DNA of 64,000 nucleotides. It comes from Candidatus Pristimantibacillus lignocellulolyticus (lineage in GTDB: Bacteria > Bacillota > Bacilli > Paenibacillales > Paenibacillaceae). This document shows, one piece after another, positions 28,093 through 36,747 of the stretch. The notes below the pieces were generated by a model. That model was not told the DNA's origin. It saw only the letters and a list, made by a program, of their open reading frames with translations, and did not search any database. The stretch covers positions 2,481,001 to 2,545,000 of the forward strand of contig CP097899.1 in the NCBI GenBank assembly GCA_023639215.1, in the 5' to 3' direction. How positions within the stretch are numbered: the stretch's first letter is position 1; each line of letters starts with the position of its first letter. Position numbers and translations under genes: made by a program.

Positions 28093-29324
28093 TGGAACAT
28101 GATTTGGAAGGAGATATACAACAAGTGAAAGAAGACAACCAGTTAGTAGCATTACAAAATGAACTTCAACCATGGTTAACAGCAGGTACGCTTTATCAAG
28201 CGATTCTCAGTTCGCCAAAAACGAAGGGTGAACAAATCGCTAACAAAATTGTTATGCGACCAGTTCAATTAAAAGAAGGTTTATTTTATCAGTTTGAATC
28301 ATATTATAGCAATAAGGTGTTGCACCAAAATGTACCTGCTACAGACGCAGCAGAAACGTTACTTCCGCTTATTCAAGATCAATATAAACAAACTCTTATT
28401 AAAGAGAAATCGACGCATCTTCATATTCTAACTAATAAAAAAGGTCAGCTTTCTATTAAAAGAAAACGTAATGAAGAGCAAGTTCCCGAGCAAATTATCC
28501 AACAACATAACCGCCAAAAGCGCCGTGTGCTTGAAGAGGGGACACCAATCACGTTTCTAGTTGAATTAGGAATTATGACAGTTGATGGGCGAGTTCATGC
28601 CAAAAAGCAAGATAAGTTCCGCCAAATCAATCGTTTTCTTGAAATGGTTGAGGATGTACTGGACTATTTACCGACAGATCGTACGTTGAAAATTGTTGAT
28701 TTTGGATGTGGAAAATCGTATCTAACATTCGCCCTTTATCATTATCTAAGTGTGGAACAACAGCGGAATATTGAAATTATCGGACTAGATCTTAAAAGTG
28801 ATGTTATACAATTATGTAATGATCTTGCACAAAGGTTGGATTATAAGTCGTTATCGTTCTTGGTTGGTGATATTGCTGATTATGAAGGATTATCTCAAGT
28901 GGATATGGTTGTTACGCTTCATGCTTGTGATACGGCGACAGATGCAGCAATCGGGAAAGCGGTCAATTGGGGAGCTTCAGTTATTATGTCAGTTCCATGC
29001 TGCCAACATGAGTTATTCCCACAAGTAAGCAATGACATCCTTACACCTTTACTGGGTCAAGGATTGTTGAAGGAACGATTTGCAAGTCTAGCGACGGATG
29101 GAATTCGTGGTCAGTTGCTTGAAAGTATTGGTTATCGTGTACAAATGCTAGAATTTATTGATCCTGAACATACTCCCAAAAATTTATTAATCCGTGCAGT
29201 TAGAACGGATGTCCTAAGTTTTAATGAACAAAAATGGGATCAATACCAACAGTTTAAGCAATTTCTAGCTGTTGAGCACAGTTTAGAGAGAATACTTAAG
29301 TCTCATTTACCATTACAAAACTAG
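28092..29324 (+). CDS. class I SAM-dependent methyltransferase (Methyltransf_32-like)
   Basis: A 410-residue protein. The C-terminal half is a Rossmann methyltransferase: SAM motif I VDFGCGKSYLTF (202-213), acidic end of strand 2 in IIGLDLK, VGDIADY, and a VPCCQHE motif (301-307) typical of the Methyltransf_32 group. The N-terminal 190 residues are a basic, possibly RNA-binding domain (ITNKKGQLSIKRKRNEE-like region near 113-130). The family suggests RNA modification, but no substrate can be assigned. Coupled to the preceding hydrolase. Confidence 0.8.
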   Translation: MEHDLEGDIQQVKEDNQLVALQNELQPWLTAGTLYQAILSSPKTKGEQIANKIVMRPVQLKEGLFYQFESYYSNKVLHQNVPATDAAETLLPLIQDQYKQTLIKEKSTHLHILTNKKGQLSIKRKRNEEQVPEQIIQQHNRQKRRVLEEGTPITFLVELGIMTVDGRVHAKKQDKFRQINRFLEMVEDVLDYLPTDRTLKIVDFGCGKSYLTFALYHYLSVEQQRNIEIIGLDLKSDVIQLCNDLAQRLDYKSLSFLVGDIADYEGLSQVDMVVTLHACDTATDAAIGKAVNWGASVIMSVPCCQHELFPQVSNDILTPLLGQGLLKERFASLATDGIRGQLLESIGYRVQMLEFIDPEHTPKNLLIRAVRTDVLSFNEQKWDQYQQFKQFLAVEHSLERILKSHLPLQN

Positions 29325-29427
29325 TCTTTAGTCTCTTGTATTTGTAAAAAGAACTGTTAATGTAATTGTAGTTTTATGGATATTTTGCTATAGTGGAATA
29401 AGTTGGATACTTAAGTGGGTGAGATTG

Positions 29428-31119
29428 ATGGGAATCACGATGCTAATCGATTTTGGTGTTTTTCTAGTCTTATTAGCCTTACTAGTTTTTCTAATATTTA
29501 CGAAAACAATGTCTATCCTTCATCGGGTGTATTTAGCGTTGCATCTTGCATTTATGCATTGGGCATTATTGCAATTTGCTGCGCACACTACCCCATACTT
29601 GCCATATAAATTTTTGTTCATACAATCCTCCTATGTAGCATTATCATTAACAGGTCTAGGTTCTTTTGTACTGACATTATATATTATGAATAAGAGCTCC
29701 TTCTTCAAAACCTTCACTTTTAAGTTATTATTACTCCCATGCGTATGTGCTATTGTATTTATTTTAGTAAACCCTAATGAACTTTTTCTAACGTTATATC
29801 AAGATGGACGCTCAGATAAAGTATTTTCCTATGGAAAGTATTTCGGTCTTGTTATTGGGCAAATGTTCATTTATGTCATAACTTCTTTATTTTTGCTAGT
29901 ACTGTCCTATATTAGATCAGCACATCGAAGTGTGACGCGTAAACTTAGTAAATTCGCTATCAATGGACTTGGACTATTAATGTTGTTCGGCATTATAGAC
30001 CTTTTTATTAATATTATCAATATGACTTGGTTTAGTTCATATTTTCCAGTTTTATCGATTGGGATGATGTGTGCTGCTTTTTATATGACTTTTCAGTTGA
30101 ATAGAATAAATGTATTAGATATTATTGATTTAGCACATCGTGATGTAATGAATACGATGTCGGTTGGAATTCTTGTGTTAGATAGAGATAATTTTATCGT
30201 TGAGATGAACAAACATGTTCATGCCATTATTCCATTACGAATTGGAAACTATTTCGATATGCAGCGCATCCAAGAACATATTCCTGAAATGGACTGGAGT
30301 AAGATCGAGAAACAATTTATTCTTCGGAAAAATGATCCATTTTATAAGTTAGACTTTGAGATCTATACAAAAAAGCCAACAGAAAGCTATTTCCAAGTAC
30401 AATCTACTCCGATATTGAACCAAAGATCGAAGTTAATGGGTTATATGTTCACCATGCAAGAAGTGACTGAGATCAAAAAATTAGCAGAGAGTACGAAGAG
30501 ACAAAATACATTACTTCAACAGAGAAATTCAGAATTAATTAAAACTCAAGAAAAATTGTATGAAGCGAATAAGAAGTTGGAAAAGATTGCAATTACAGAT
30601 GTGCTTACGGAATGTTATAATCGTAGATACCTTATGCAGTTTTTAGAATATGAATTACCACGTAATATTACGAACAAAGTACCTTTCACAATCATCATTA
30701 TCGATATAGATTATTTCAAATTAATAAATGATGCTTACGGCCATTTGAATGGAGATACGGTTCTTGTTCAAACTGCACGTAAAGTAAATGAAACAATACG
30801 TAAACAAGATATATTGGCTCGTTATGGTGGCGAAGAATTTATTATATATTTACCGCAATTATCTAGAATTGAAGCACAACAAAAAGCGGAAGATATCAAA
30901 AATGAAATAGAGAACAATCGCATATGGATTGAGGAAGTGAACGATGAGATTTCAGTAACGATAAGTGTAGGGGTTGTTACAATTGAAGATTATAAACAAT
31001 TCCAAATTACTGATTCTAAAGTTCTATTACATGAGATAATGAGTTTGGCCGATACAGCATTATATGAAGCAAAATATAAGGGTCGTAATTTGATCGTTAA
31101 TCGTAGTTTTGCTATCTAG
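29428..31119 (+). CDS. membrane-bound diguanylate cyclase (7TM-PAS-GGDEF)
   Basis: A 563-residue enzyme predicted to make cyclic di-GMP. Seven or eight membrane helices fill residues 5-225 (resembling the histidine-kinase 7TM sensor module). A PAS-like domain spans about 235-345 and a coiled coil about 348-388. The GGDEF domain has the active-site motif GGEEF (467-471), preceded by an intact inhibitory I-site RKQD (458-461). DIDYFKLIND supplies the metal-binding Asp. The HD-GYP gene lies 75 bp downstream. The start could also be at 29440. Confidence 0.9.
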   Translation: MGITMLIDFGVFLVLLALLVFLIFTKTMSILHRVYLALHLAFMHWALLQFAAHTTPYLPYKFLFIQSSYVALSLTGLGSFVLTLYIMNKSSFFKTFTFKLLLLPCVCAIVFILVNPNELFLTLYQDGRSDKVFSYGKYFGLVIGQMFIYVITSLFLLVLSYIRSAHRSVTRKLSKFAINGLGLLMLFGIIDLFINIINMTWFSSYFPVLSIGMMCAAFYMTFQLNRINVLDIIDLAHRDVMNTMSVGILVLDRDNFIVEMNKHVHAIIPLRIGNYFDMQRIQEHIPEMDWSKIEKQFILRKNDPFYKLDFEIYTKKPTESYFQVQSTPILNQRSKLMGYMFTMQEVTEIKKLAESTKRQNTLLQQRNSELIKTQEKLYEANKKLEKIAITDVLTECYNRRYLMQFLEYELPRNITNKVPFTIIIIDIDYFKLINDAYGHLNGDTVLVQTARKVNETIRKQDILARYGGEEFIIYLPQLSRIEAQQKAEDIKNEIENNRIWIEEVNDEISVTISVGVVTIEDYKQFQITDSKVLLHEIMSLADTALYEAKYKGRNLIVNRSFAI

Positions 31120-31122
31120 ATA

Positions 31123-31155
31123 ATAGGTCGTTATACATTATGTATAACGACCTAT
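31123..31155. repeat. 15-bp inverted repeat between GGDEF and HD-GYP genes
   Basis: ATAGGTCGTTATACA (31123-31137) and TGTATAACGACCTAT (31141-31155) form a perfect hairpin with a 3-nt loop. No T run follows, so it is more likely an mRNA processing or stability element, or a partial terminator, within a two-gene unit. Confidence 0.6.
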
Positions 31156-31193
31156 AGACATTACTAGGCAAAGAAGAAAGCAGGGACATTGTA

Positions 31194-32276
31194 ATGAAAA
31201 GAGTGCACATAGATTTAGTGAGTGCAGGCGATATTATTGCGAGAACCATTTTCCAAGAGAACGGGAATGTATTACTTGGATCAGGTGTTGAACTTACAGC
31301 TCGATATATAAGTAGACTTCGTAATATGGGAATAGATTATCTATACATAGAGGATAAACTTACTGAAGATATTATTCCCGATGAACCAATTTCAGATGCG
31401 ACGCGTTCAGCTGCAGTTAATGAAGTATTTACGACGATGAATGCATTCAAAGATAATGAATTAAGTAAAGGTAGAATTATTGCTCCAAATATGGGGAAAA
31501 ACTTTCGAGAGATATTCGGAAGTATTATGACTGATCTATCTGCTCGTCCTAACATACTTGTTAACTTAGGTAGTATTCATTCAGCAGATTCTTATTTATT
31601 TCAGCATTCAGTCAATGTTGCGATACTTTCTGGGGTTATTGGAATTGCAAAAGGATTCAATCGTAACCAATTAGAAGAATTAGGTATTGGAGCGTTATTG
31701 TTTGATATAGGTATGACAAAAATGCCTGATAAGCTACTAAAGCAAACGGGAAATCTTTCGAATGAGGAACGTCAATTATTAGAAACGCATCCTCGTGAAG
31801 GCTTTGACATTTTACGTAAGTATCATGATATATCATTATTATCAGCACATTGTGCATTGCAGCATCATGAGAGATTCAATGGTTCGGGGTATCCAAGGCA
31901 ATTGAATGGCGACGATACGCACATCTATGCACAGATAGTAGGGCTAGCAGATATGTATGATGCTTTAATTTCCCCACGTCCACATCGTAAACGTTATACA
32001 ACGAGTGAAGCGATAGAGTTTCTTTTTGCAGCAGGTGGTACATACTTCGATCATGAACTTATTAAATTATTTTGTAGTCACATTTCTATCTACCCGATTG
32101 CGACAATGCTACTACTTAACACAGGACAGACGGTAGTCGTTGTTCATAATAGTGAATTAGCTCTTCATCGTCCAACGGTAAGGGTATTGAAAGAAGCCGA
32201 TGGCTCCACGCCTACAACGCCTTATCAATTAGATCTCAAAAATGAGTTACACATTACGATTGTAAAAGAATTATAA
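31194..32276 (+). CDS. HD-GYP domain protein with altered HD motif
   Basis: A 360-residue protein. The N-terminal 120 residues resemble the usual HD-GYP lead-in domain (SAGDIIARTIF, GSGVELTARYISRL). The HD-GYP domain keeps His138, HP (199-200), HHERFNGSGYP (224-234) and LADMYDALISPRPHR. However, the core motif is FDIGM (170-174) instead of HDIGK: the metal-binding His is Phe and the Lys is Met. HD-GYP proteins normally hydrolyse cyclic di-GMP; loss of the His suggests reduced activity or a binding-only role next to the diguanylate cyclase. Confidence 0.87.
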   Translation: MKRVHIDLVSAGDIIARTIFQENGNVLLGSGVELTARYISRLRNMGIDYLYIEDKLTEDIIPDEPISDATRSAAVNEVFTTMNAFKDNELSKGRIIAPNMGKNFREIFGSIMTDLSARPNILVNLGSIHSADSYLFQHSVNVAILSGVIGIAKGFNRNQLEELGIGALLFDIGMTKMPDKLLKQTGNLSNEERQLLETHPREGFDILRKYHDISLLSAHCALQHHERFNGSGYPRQLNGDDTHIYAQIVGLADMYDALISPRPHRKRYTTSEAIEFLFAAGGTYFDHELIKLFCSHISIYPIATMLLLNTGQTVVVVHNSELALHRPTVRVLKEADGSTPTTPYQLDLKNELHITIVKEL

Positions 32277-32292
32277 AAGTAATATCTATAAC

Positions 32293-32328
32293 TTAGGTCA
32301 TTCGAAGTTTCGTATGACCTATTTGTTG
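32293..32328 (+). terminator. probable intrinsic terminator after HD-GYP gene
   Basis: TTAGGTCATTCGAA pairs with TTCGTATGACCTAT (32294-32322, one mismatch), followed by TTTGTTG. The T run is short. Confidence 0.55.
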
Positions 32329-32330
32329 TG

Positions 32331-32425
32331 TTGAACGACCGACAAATGTCAACTTCGCAGTCGAGTTCACGACAAAGATATTCATCGGGATCACAAGCAA
32401 CTGATGTGAACTACCTATTTCAATG
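32331..32425 (+). repeat. degenerate copy of the intergenic repeat family (R4)
   Basis: Begins TTGAACGACCGAC, has TTCATCGGGATCAC, and ends GTGAACTACCTATTTCAATGAAGG, matching the junction motif AACTACCTAATTTCAATGAAAG in R2 (near 14500). Located just after the HD-GYP terminator. Confidence 0.5.
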
Positions 32426-32521
32426 AAGGTAACTACCTATAGTAGTATTTGATTGTGATGACAATTAAGGTAGAATAAAGAGTAAAGGTTTCGATTACTT
32501 GTGAAGTAGGAGTGAAAGCTG

Positions 32522-33565
32522 TTGGATGAGTTTTCTCGAATTTTATATTGGAATAAACAACGTCAAGATCAATCTCTGAAGGAAAGTCTAGGCGTGATCG
32601 TAGACATTGGTGATGATGCCGCAGTTGTTTCCTTACCCGATCAAGTTGAATCGAAACAAAAACAATATGAAACGTTATATACTGTAGATACGATGGTTGA
32701 AGAGATACATTTCTCAAGTGCAACAACAGACTATGAGCATATTGGGTACAAGGCATTAGCTTCGAATCTATCGGATATTGCTGCAATGGGCGGTATTCCT
32801 TTACACGCACTAATTGCGATAAGTGTACCTAGTCATTATTCATCGGATCATATTAACCGAATATATAATGGAATTTACGAATGTGCGAATAGATACAAAG
32901 TAGCTATAGTTGGTGGGGATACTACTTCATCACCTCATAGTTTGACTATATCAATTACCGTTATTGGAATTGTAGAAAGTAAAAAGGCTATATTGCGCAG
33001 TGGTGCAAAAGCAGGAGATATTGTATTTGTTACAGGTGTTCCAGGACAGTCGGCAGCAGGCCTGCATGTCCTTCAACATGCGGATAAGAGTCAATACCAA
33101 AAATCGATCGTAGAACCGTTAATTCGAGCACATCAACTGCCTGAACCGCATTTGCTTGCAGGAAGATTACTGAATGCTTCTAATGAATGTCATGCGCTCA
33201 ATGATATTAGCGATGGATTAATAAGTGAACTTGCAGAAATTGCAAAAGCTTCTCATGTCGATATTACTATTGACGAGAATCAAATACCACTATCTGAACA
33301 TATGTCACAATATGCTGCGTTAAGTAGACAACCATTGTTTGATTGGGTTTTATATGGCGGGGAAGACTATATTCTAGTAGGAACAGCTGCTAAAGAACAT
33401 TTTTCGAGCATACAAGCAAGCTTTCACGAGCAACAACTACAGCTCTATGCCATTGGAGTAGTTGAGCAAGGAAATGGTGCAGTCTGGATAGAAAGTTGGA
33501 ATGATCAGCAGCAATTGAAGGCGCGTAACCAAATTGTTAATAGAGGATATAATCATTTTAAATAA
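32522..33565 (+). CDS. thiL: thiamine-monophosphate kinase
   Basis: A 347-residue enzyme that phosphorylates thiamine monophosphate to thiamine diphosphate, using Mg-ATP. DIGDDAAV (28-35), VDTMVEEIHF, LSDIAAMGG and VGGDTTSS are the Mg- and nucleotide-binding motifs of ThiL/PurM-like enzymes. It starts with TTG behind GTAGGAG. As in B. subtilis it heads the run that continues with tsaE. No TPP riboswitch was seen upstream. Confidence 0.95.
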   Translation: MDEFSRILYWNKQRQDQSLKESLGVIVDIGDDAAVVSLPDQVESKQKQYETLYTVDTMVEEIHFSSATTDYEHIGYKALASNLSDIAAMGGIPLHALIAISVPSHYSSDHINRIYNGIYECANRYKVAIVGGDTTSSPHSLTISITVIGIVESKKAILRSGAKAGDIVFVTGVPGQSAAGLHVLQHADKSQYQKSIVEPLIRAHQLPEPHLLAGRLLNASNECHALNDISDGLISELAEIAKASHVDITIDENQIPLSEHMSQYAALSRQPLFDWVLYGGEDYILVGTAAKEHFSSIQASFHEQQLQLYAIGVVEQGNGAVWIESWNDQQQLKARNQIVNRGYNHFK

Positions 33566-33581
33566 TGAGTGGTGAATAGTA

Positions 33582-34070
33582 ATGAATATTGAGATGAAGC
33601 AGTGGCAACTAAATATTACGTCACAACAGGAAACTGAGATTCTAGCAAGAAAATTATCAGAGTTAGCTTGGGCTGGCATGGTCATAGCATTAGATGGTGA
33701 TCTTGGTGCTGGAAAGACGACTTTTAGCAAATCGTTTGCGGCACAACTAGGTGTGCAAGGTATTGTTAGTAGTCCTACATTTACGATTATTAAGGAATAT
33801 GAAGGTAGTGAATTACCTTTTTATCATATGGATGTATATCGACTATCGATCGAGGAAGCCGATGAATTAGGTTTGGATGATTATTTCTATGGTCAAGGCG
33901 TTACGATAATAGAATGGGCGAGTCTAATTACAGAAATAATGCCTCCGCAATATGTATCGTTATTTATAGAATATGTCGATGAAGAAGAGCGATTAATGAC
34001 ATTGAAAGCTTACGGCGAGCGATATATTAGCTGTATAGAGAAATTGATAGATGGGAGTACATCACAATGA
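33582..34070 (+). CDS. tsaE: tRNA t6A threonylcarbamoyl-transfer ATPase TsaE
   Basis: A 162-residue P-loop protein. Walker A is GDLGAGKTT (39-47), with SSPTFTII and YHMDVYRL typical of TsaE. It energises the TsaB-TsaD complex that makes the essential t6A modification of ANN-decoding tRNAs. The SD is weak, which suggests coupling to thiL translation. The stop overlaps the tsaB start by 4 bp (ATGA). Confidence 0.95.
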   Translation: MNIEMKQWQLNITSQQETEILARKLSELAWAGMVIALDGDLGAGKTTFSKSFAAQLGVQGIVSSPTFTIIKEYEGSELPFYHMDVYRLSIEEADELGLDDYFYGQGVTIIEWASLITEIMPPQYVSLFIEYVDEEERLMTLKAYGERYISCIEKLIDGSTSQ

Positions 34071-34861
34071 GTAAGCAACATACTTTGCTAGCAATTGATA
34101 CTTCAACTGCAACGATGGCAGGTGCAATTTTGCAGCAGGATCAATTATTAGTAGAAGTTCAGACAGAGGCGGAACGTAACCATTCCATTCATATTATGAC
34201 GAATATCGAGAGCATGCTGAAAGAAGCGGAATTGTCGGTTCAACATATTACAGCTTTCGTTACAGGAATTGGACCAGGCTCTTATACAGGTGTTCGAATT
34301 GCGGTCACTGCAGCAAAGACATTAGCATGGAGTACAGGCAAACCAGTTATCGGTGTCTCAAGTTTAGAGGGCTTAGCGTATGGCGCCTTGCTTCATGAAC
34401 AAGAGCATTTAGATCAAGGTAGTGCTATTATTATCCCGATAATGGATGCGCGAAGAGGACAAGTATATACGGCTGCTTTCCAAGCGAGTGGAACTGATAA
34501 GTGGGAACGCCAACATAACGACCACATTCAAATGATGAGTAATTGGTGTCAATCATTACAAGAACAACTCGAGCGTTATGTACAAGATGGCGTGAAGGAG
34601 TTATGGTTTGCCGGTGATGTTCAGCTTCATGAGGAAGCTATTGAACAGATGAAAGTCATTGCGAGTGGGCTATCTATTACAGTCCGTAGTCTGACTAGTG
34701 CGATGCAAGGACTAGCCATTGCGAAGTTAGGACAAGCGAAGCTTGGAACCATGTCGGAGGATGAGCTAGCTGCAGTCCATGATCTAGTACCCAATTACGC
34801 TCAACTAACAGAAGCAGAAGTGAAGCAAAATGCTAAGGAGAAGGAAGAAGGTCAAGCATGA
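34067..34861 (+). CDS. tsaB: t6A biosynthesis protein TsaB
   Basis: A 264-residue ASKHA-fold protein, inactive paralogue and partner of TsaD. LLAIDTSTATMAGAI opens the fold and GIGPGSYTGVRIAV (67-80) is the family signature. The C-terminal third is longer than minimal homologues, with a charged end (QNAKEKEEGQ). Overlaps tsaE and rimI by 4 bp each. Confidence 0.94.
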   Translation: MSKQHTLLAIDTSTATMAGAILQQDQLLVEVQTEAERNHSIHIMTNIESMLKEAELSVQHITAFVTGIGPGSYTGVRIAVTAAKTLAWSTGKPVIGVSSLEGLAYGALLHEQEHLDQGSAIIIPIMDARRGQVYTAAFQASGTDKWERQHNDHIQMMSNWCQSLQEQLERYVQDGVKELWFAGDVQLHEEAIEQMKVIASGLSITVRSLTSAMQGLAIAKLGQAKLGTMSEDELAAVHDLVPNYAQLTEAEVKQNAKEKEEGQA

Positions 34862-35349
34862 ACATTATAGAAGATGAACTTATTTTTCGAAAAATGACGC
34901 TTGATGATGTCCCTTGCATTGTTCAAATCGAATTGGATGCTTTTGAAACACCTTGGACGGAAGAAGCTTTTCGTAATGAATTAATGAATAACTTATTTGC
35001 ACAATATATGGTGATGGAATATAGAGGTGAGATCATCGGTTACGCTGGAATGTGGATCATTATTGATGAAGCACATATTACGAATATCGCCATTCTTACC
35101 CCATATCGAGGACTAGGACTTGGTACGAGGTTAATATATGAAATTCAACGAACGGCACAATTTTTAGGTGCTCAAAAAATGACTCTAGAAGTTAGAGTAA
35201 GTAATATGAGGGCACAATCGCTCTATCGTAAATTTGGCTTCGAGGATGCTGGTATACGTCCACGATATTATTCAGATAACAACGAAGATGCACTAATTAT
35301 GTGGGCGGAACTGCAACAGTCAGTGAATGGAGTGAATGTACTTGAGTAA
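34858..35349 (+). CDS. rimI: ribosomal-protein-alanine N-acetyltransferase RimI
   Basis: A 163-residue GNAT acetyltransferase. HITNIAILTPYRGLGLGTRLI contains the acetyl-CoA binding loop, and LEVRVSNMRAQSLYRKFGFEDAGIRPRYY is the RimI signature. It acetylates the N-terminal Ala of ribosomal protein S18. Overlaps tsaB by 4 bp and tsaD by 14 bp within the thiL-tsaD operon. Confidence 0.94.
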   Translation: MNIIEDELIFRKMTLDDVPCIVQIELDAFETPWTEEAFRNELMNNLFAQYMVMEYRGEIIGYAGMWIIIDEAHITNIAILTPYRGLGLGTRLIYEIQRTAQFLGAQKMTLEVRVSNMRAQSLYRKFGFEDAGIRPRYYSDNNEDALIMWAELQQSVNGVNVLE

Positions 35350-36364
35350 CGAGCTAATTCTTGCAATAGAAACAAGTTGTGATGAGACAAGTGCTGCGGT
35401 CATTAGAGGCGGCAAACAAATATGTTCGAATATTGTATCTAGTCAGATTGATGTACATGAGAGATTCGGCGGAGTTGTTCCTGAGATTGCATCTCGTAAA
35501 CACGTAGAGAGTATTACTCGTATTATTGAACAAGCAGTCCAGCAATCAGGCTATCACACAACGGATCTTGATGCCATCGCTGTAACGGAAGGCCCAGGGC
35601 TAGTTGGAGCATTACTAGTAGGAAATGTAGCTGCGAAAAGTTTAGCAATGTCTTTGGACATTCCACTTATTGCAACACACCATATTGCTGGGCATATTTA
35701 CGCAAGTCAACTTGAACATGATTTGCAATTTCCATCTTTAGCTATTGTCGTATCAGGTGGTCATACAGAATTAGTACTATTACCTGAAGAAGGAAAATTC
35801 GTCATTATTGGTCGAACGCGTGATGATGCAGTAGGTGAAGCTTATGATAAAGTGGCTCGTGCTTTGAAACTGCCTTACCCAGGTGGTCCATATATCGATC
35901 GTCTAGCTCATGAAGCTGATGAAGTCATTATAATGCCAAGAGCATGGCTTGAGAAAGATAGTTATGACTTTAGTTTTAGTGGCTTGAAATCAGCAGTATT
36001 AGCACAAATTAATCAGCATCGCATGAAAGGACTTGAACTAGATGAAGCGGCATTAGCGCGTGGATTCCAAGAATCAGTTATCGATGTTGTTGTAACAAAA
36101 GCGTTACGAGCAGCCAAGCAATATGAGGTTAAGCAGCTAGTGTTATGTGGTGGTGTTGCTGCTAACAAAGGGTTACGTGCTGTGTTACAGCAAAAATGCG
36201 CAGAGAAAAATATCCCACTTATTATTCCATCACCAGGTCTTTGTACAGATAATGCAGCAATGATCGGTGCAGCTGCACATGTGAAGTATAAGCATGAGCA
36301 ATTTGCAGGACTGGATATGAAGGCGGATCCTGGACTTTCCTTAGAGGCATGGTCAATTGATTAA
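35336..36364 (+). CDS. tsaD: tRNA N6-adenosine threonylcarbamoyltransferase TsaD
   Basis: A 342-residue metalloenzyme that transfers the threonylcarbamoyl group to A37 of tRNA. LAIETSCDETSAAV opens the ASKHA fold and HHIAGHIYAS (115-124) provides the metal-binding His pair; VSGGHTELV, PYPGGPYIDRLA and VLCGGVAANKGLR are conserved. A TTG at 35342 is a possible alternative start. Last gene of the run, followed immediately by a repeat element. Confidence 0.96.
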   Translation: MYLSNELILAIETSCDETSAAVIRGGKQICSNIVSSQIDVHERFGGVVPEIASRKHVESITRIIEQAVQQSGYHTTDLDAIAVTEGPGLVGALLVGNVAAKSLAMSLDIPLIATHHIAGHIYASQLEHDLQFPSLAIVVSGGHTELVLLPEEGKFVIIGRTRDDAVGEAYDKVARALKLPYPGGPYIDRLAHEADEVIIMPRAWLEKDSYDFSFSGLKSAVLAQINQHRMKGLELDEAALARGFQESVIDVVVTKALRAAKQYEVKQLVLCGGVAANKGLRAVLQQKCAEKNIPLIIPSPGLCTDNAAMIGAAAHVKYKHEQFAGLDMKADPGLSLEAWSID

Positions 36365-36365
36365 G

Positions 36366-36626
36366 AAGAAGTTTAATAAGCAGTGTTTGATAACGATGTA
36401 ACACATTGTAGCTTAATCGGCGTCGAATATGAAGCGAACTTGGAAAGTCCGGTACGCGTGTACCAATAACGTACACTTGCGTTTCCTCCTTTCACAAGTA
36501 GCGCTCCATCTTCTTGGTTCTGAAACCCTGCTTATAAACCTTCATTAGAAGAGGAAGTTTAATAAGCAGGGTTTGATAACGATGTAACACGTTGTAGCTT
36601 AATCGGCATCAAATATGAAGCGAACT
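36366..36626 (+). repeat. intergenic repeat element (R5) plus a second partial copy (R6) after tsaD
   Basis: R5 (36366-36545) begins 2 nt after the tsaD stop with GTTTAATAAGCAG, has TTTGATAACGATG, GTCGAATATGAAGCGAAC, GGTACGCGTGTACC and GCGCTCCATCTTCTTGG, and ends GCTTATAAACCTTCATT. Its interior is nearly the reverse complement of R2 (about 14540-14612). R6 (36546-36626) repeats the first 75 bp of R5 with few changes (GTTTGATAACGATGTAACAC present in both). No gene is present. Confidence 0.8.
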
Positions 36627-36638
36627 AAATAATATATG

Positions 36639-36735
36639 AAATGCAGTGTGCGAGAGTTTATACGAAATAACCTCAATGATTAGATATTGATTCTAACAAT
36701 AGAGGTTTATTTCAATCGCACACTGCATTTTTTTA
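36639..36735 (+). terminator. long intrinsic terminator
   Basis: Outer stem AAATGCAGTGTGCGA (36639-36653) with TCGCACACTGCATTT (36716-36730), followed by a T run. Inner stem GAAATAACCTC (36664-36674) with GAGGTTTATTTC (36702-36713). It closes the thiL-tsaD transcription unit after the repeats. Confidence 0.85.
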
Positions 36736-36747
36736 GTGTGAATATCG

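Noticed and set aside
14442..36626. Insertion sequences or CRISPR arrays as explanation for the repeats
   Set aside because: No transposase frame or regular spacer-repeat pattern is present; the copies are dispersed and gene-adjacent.
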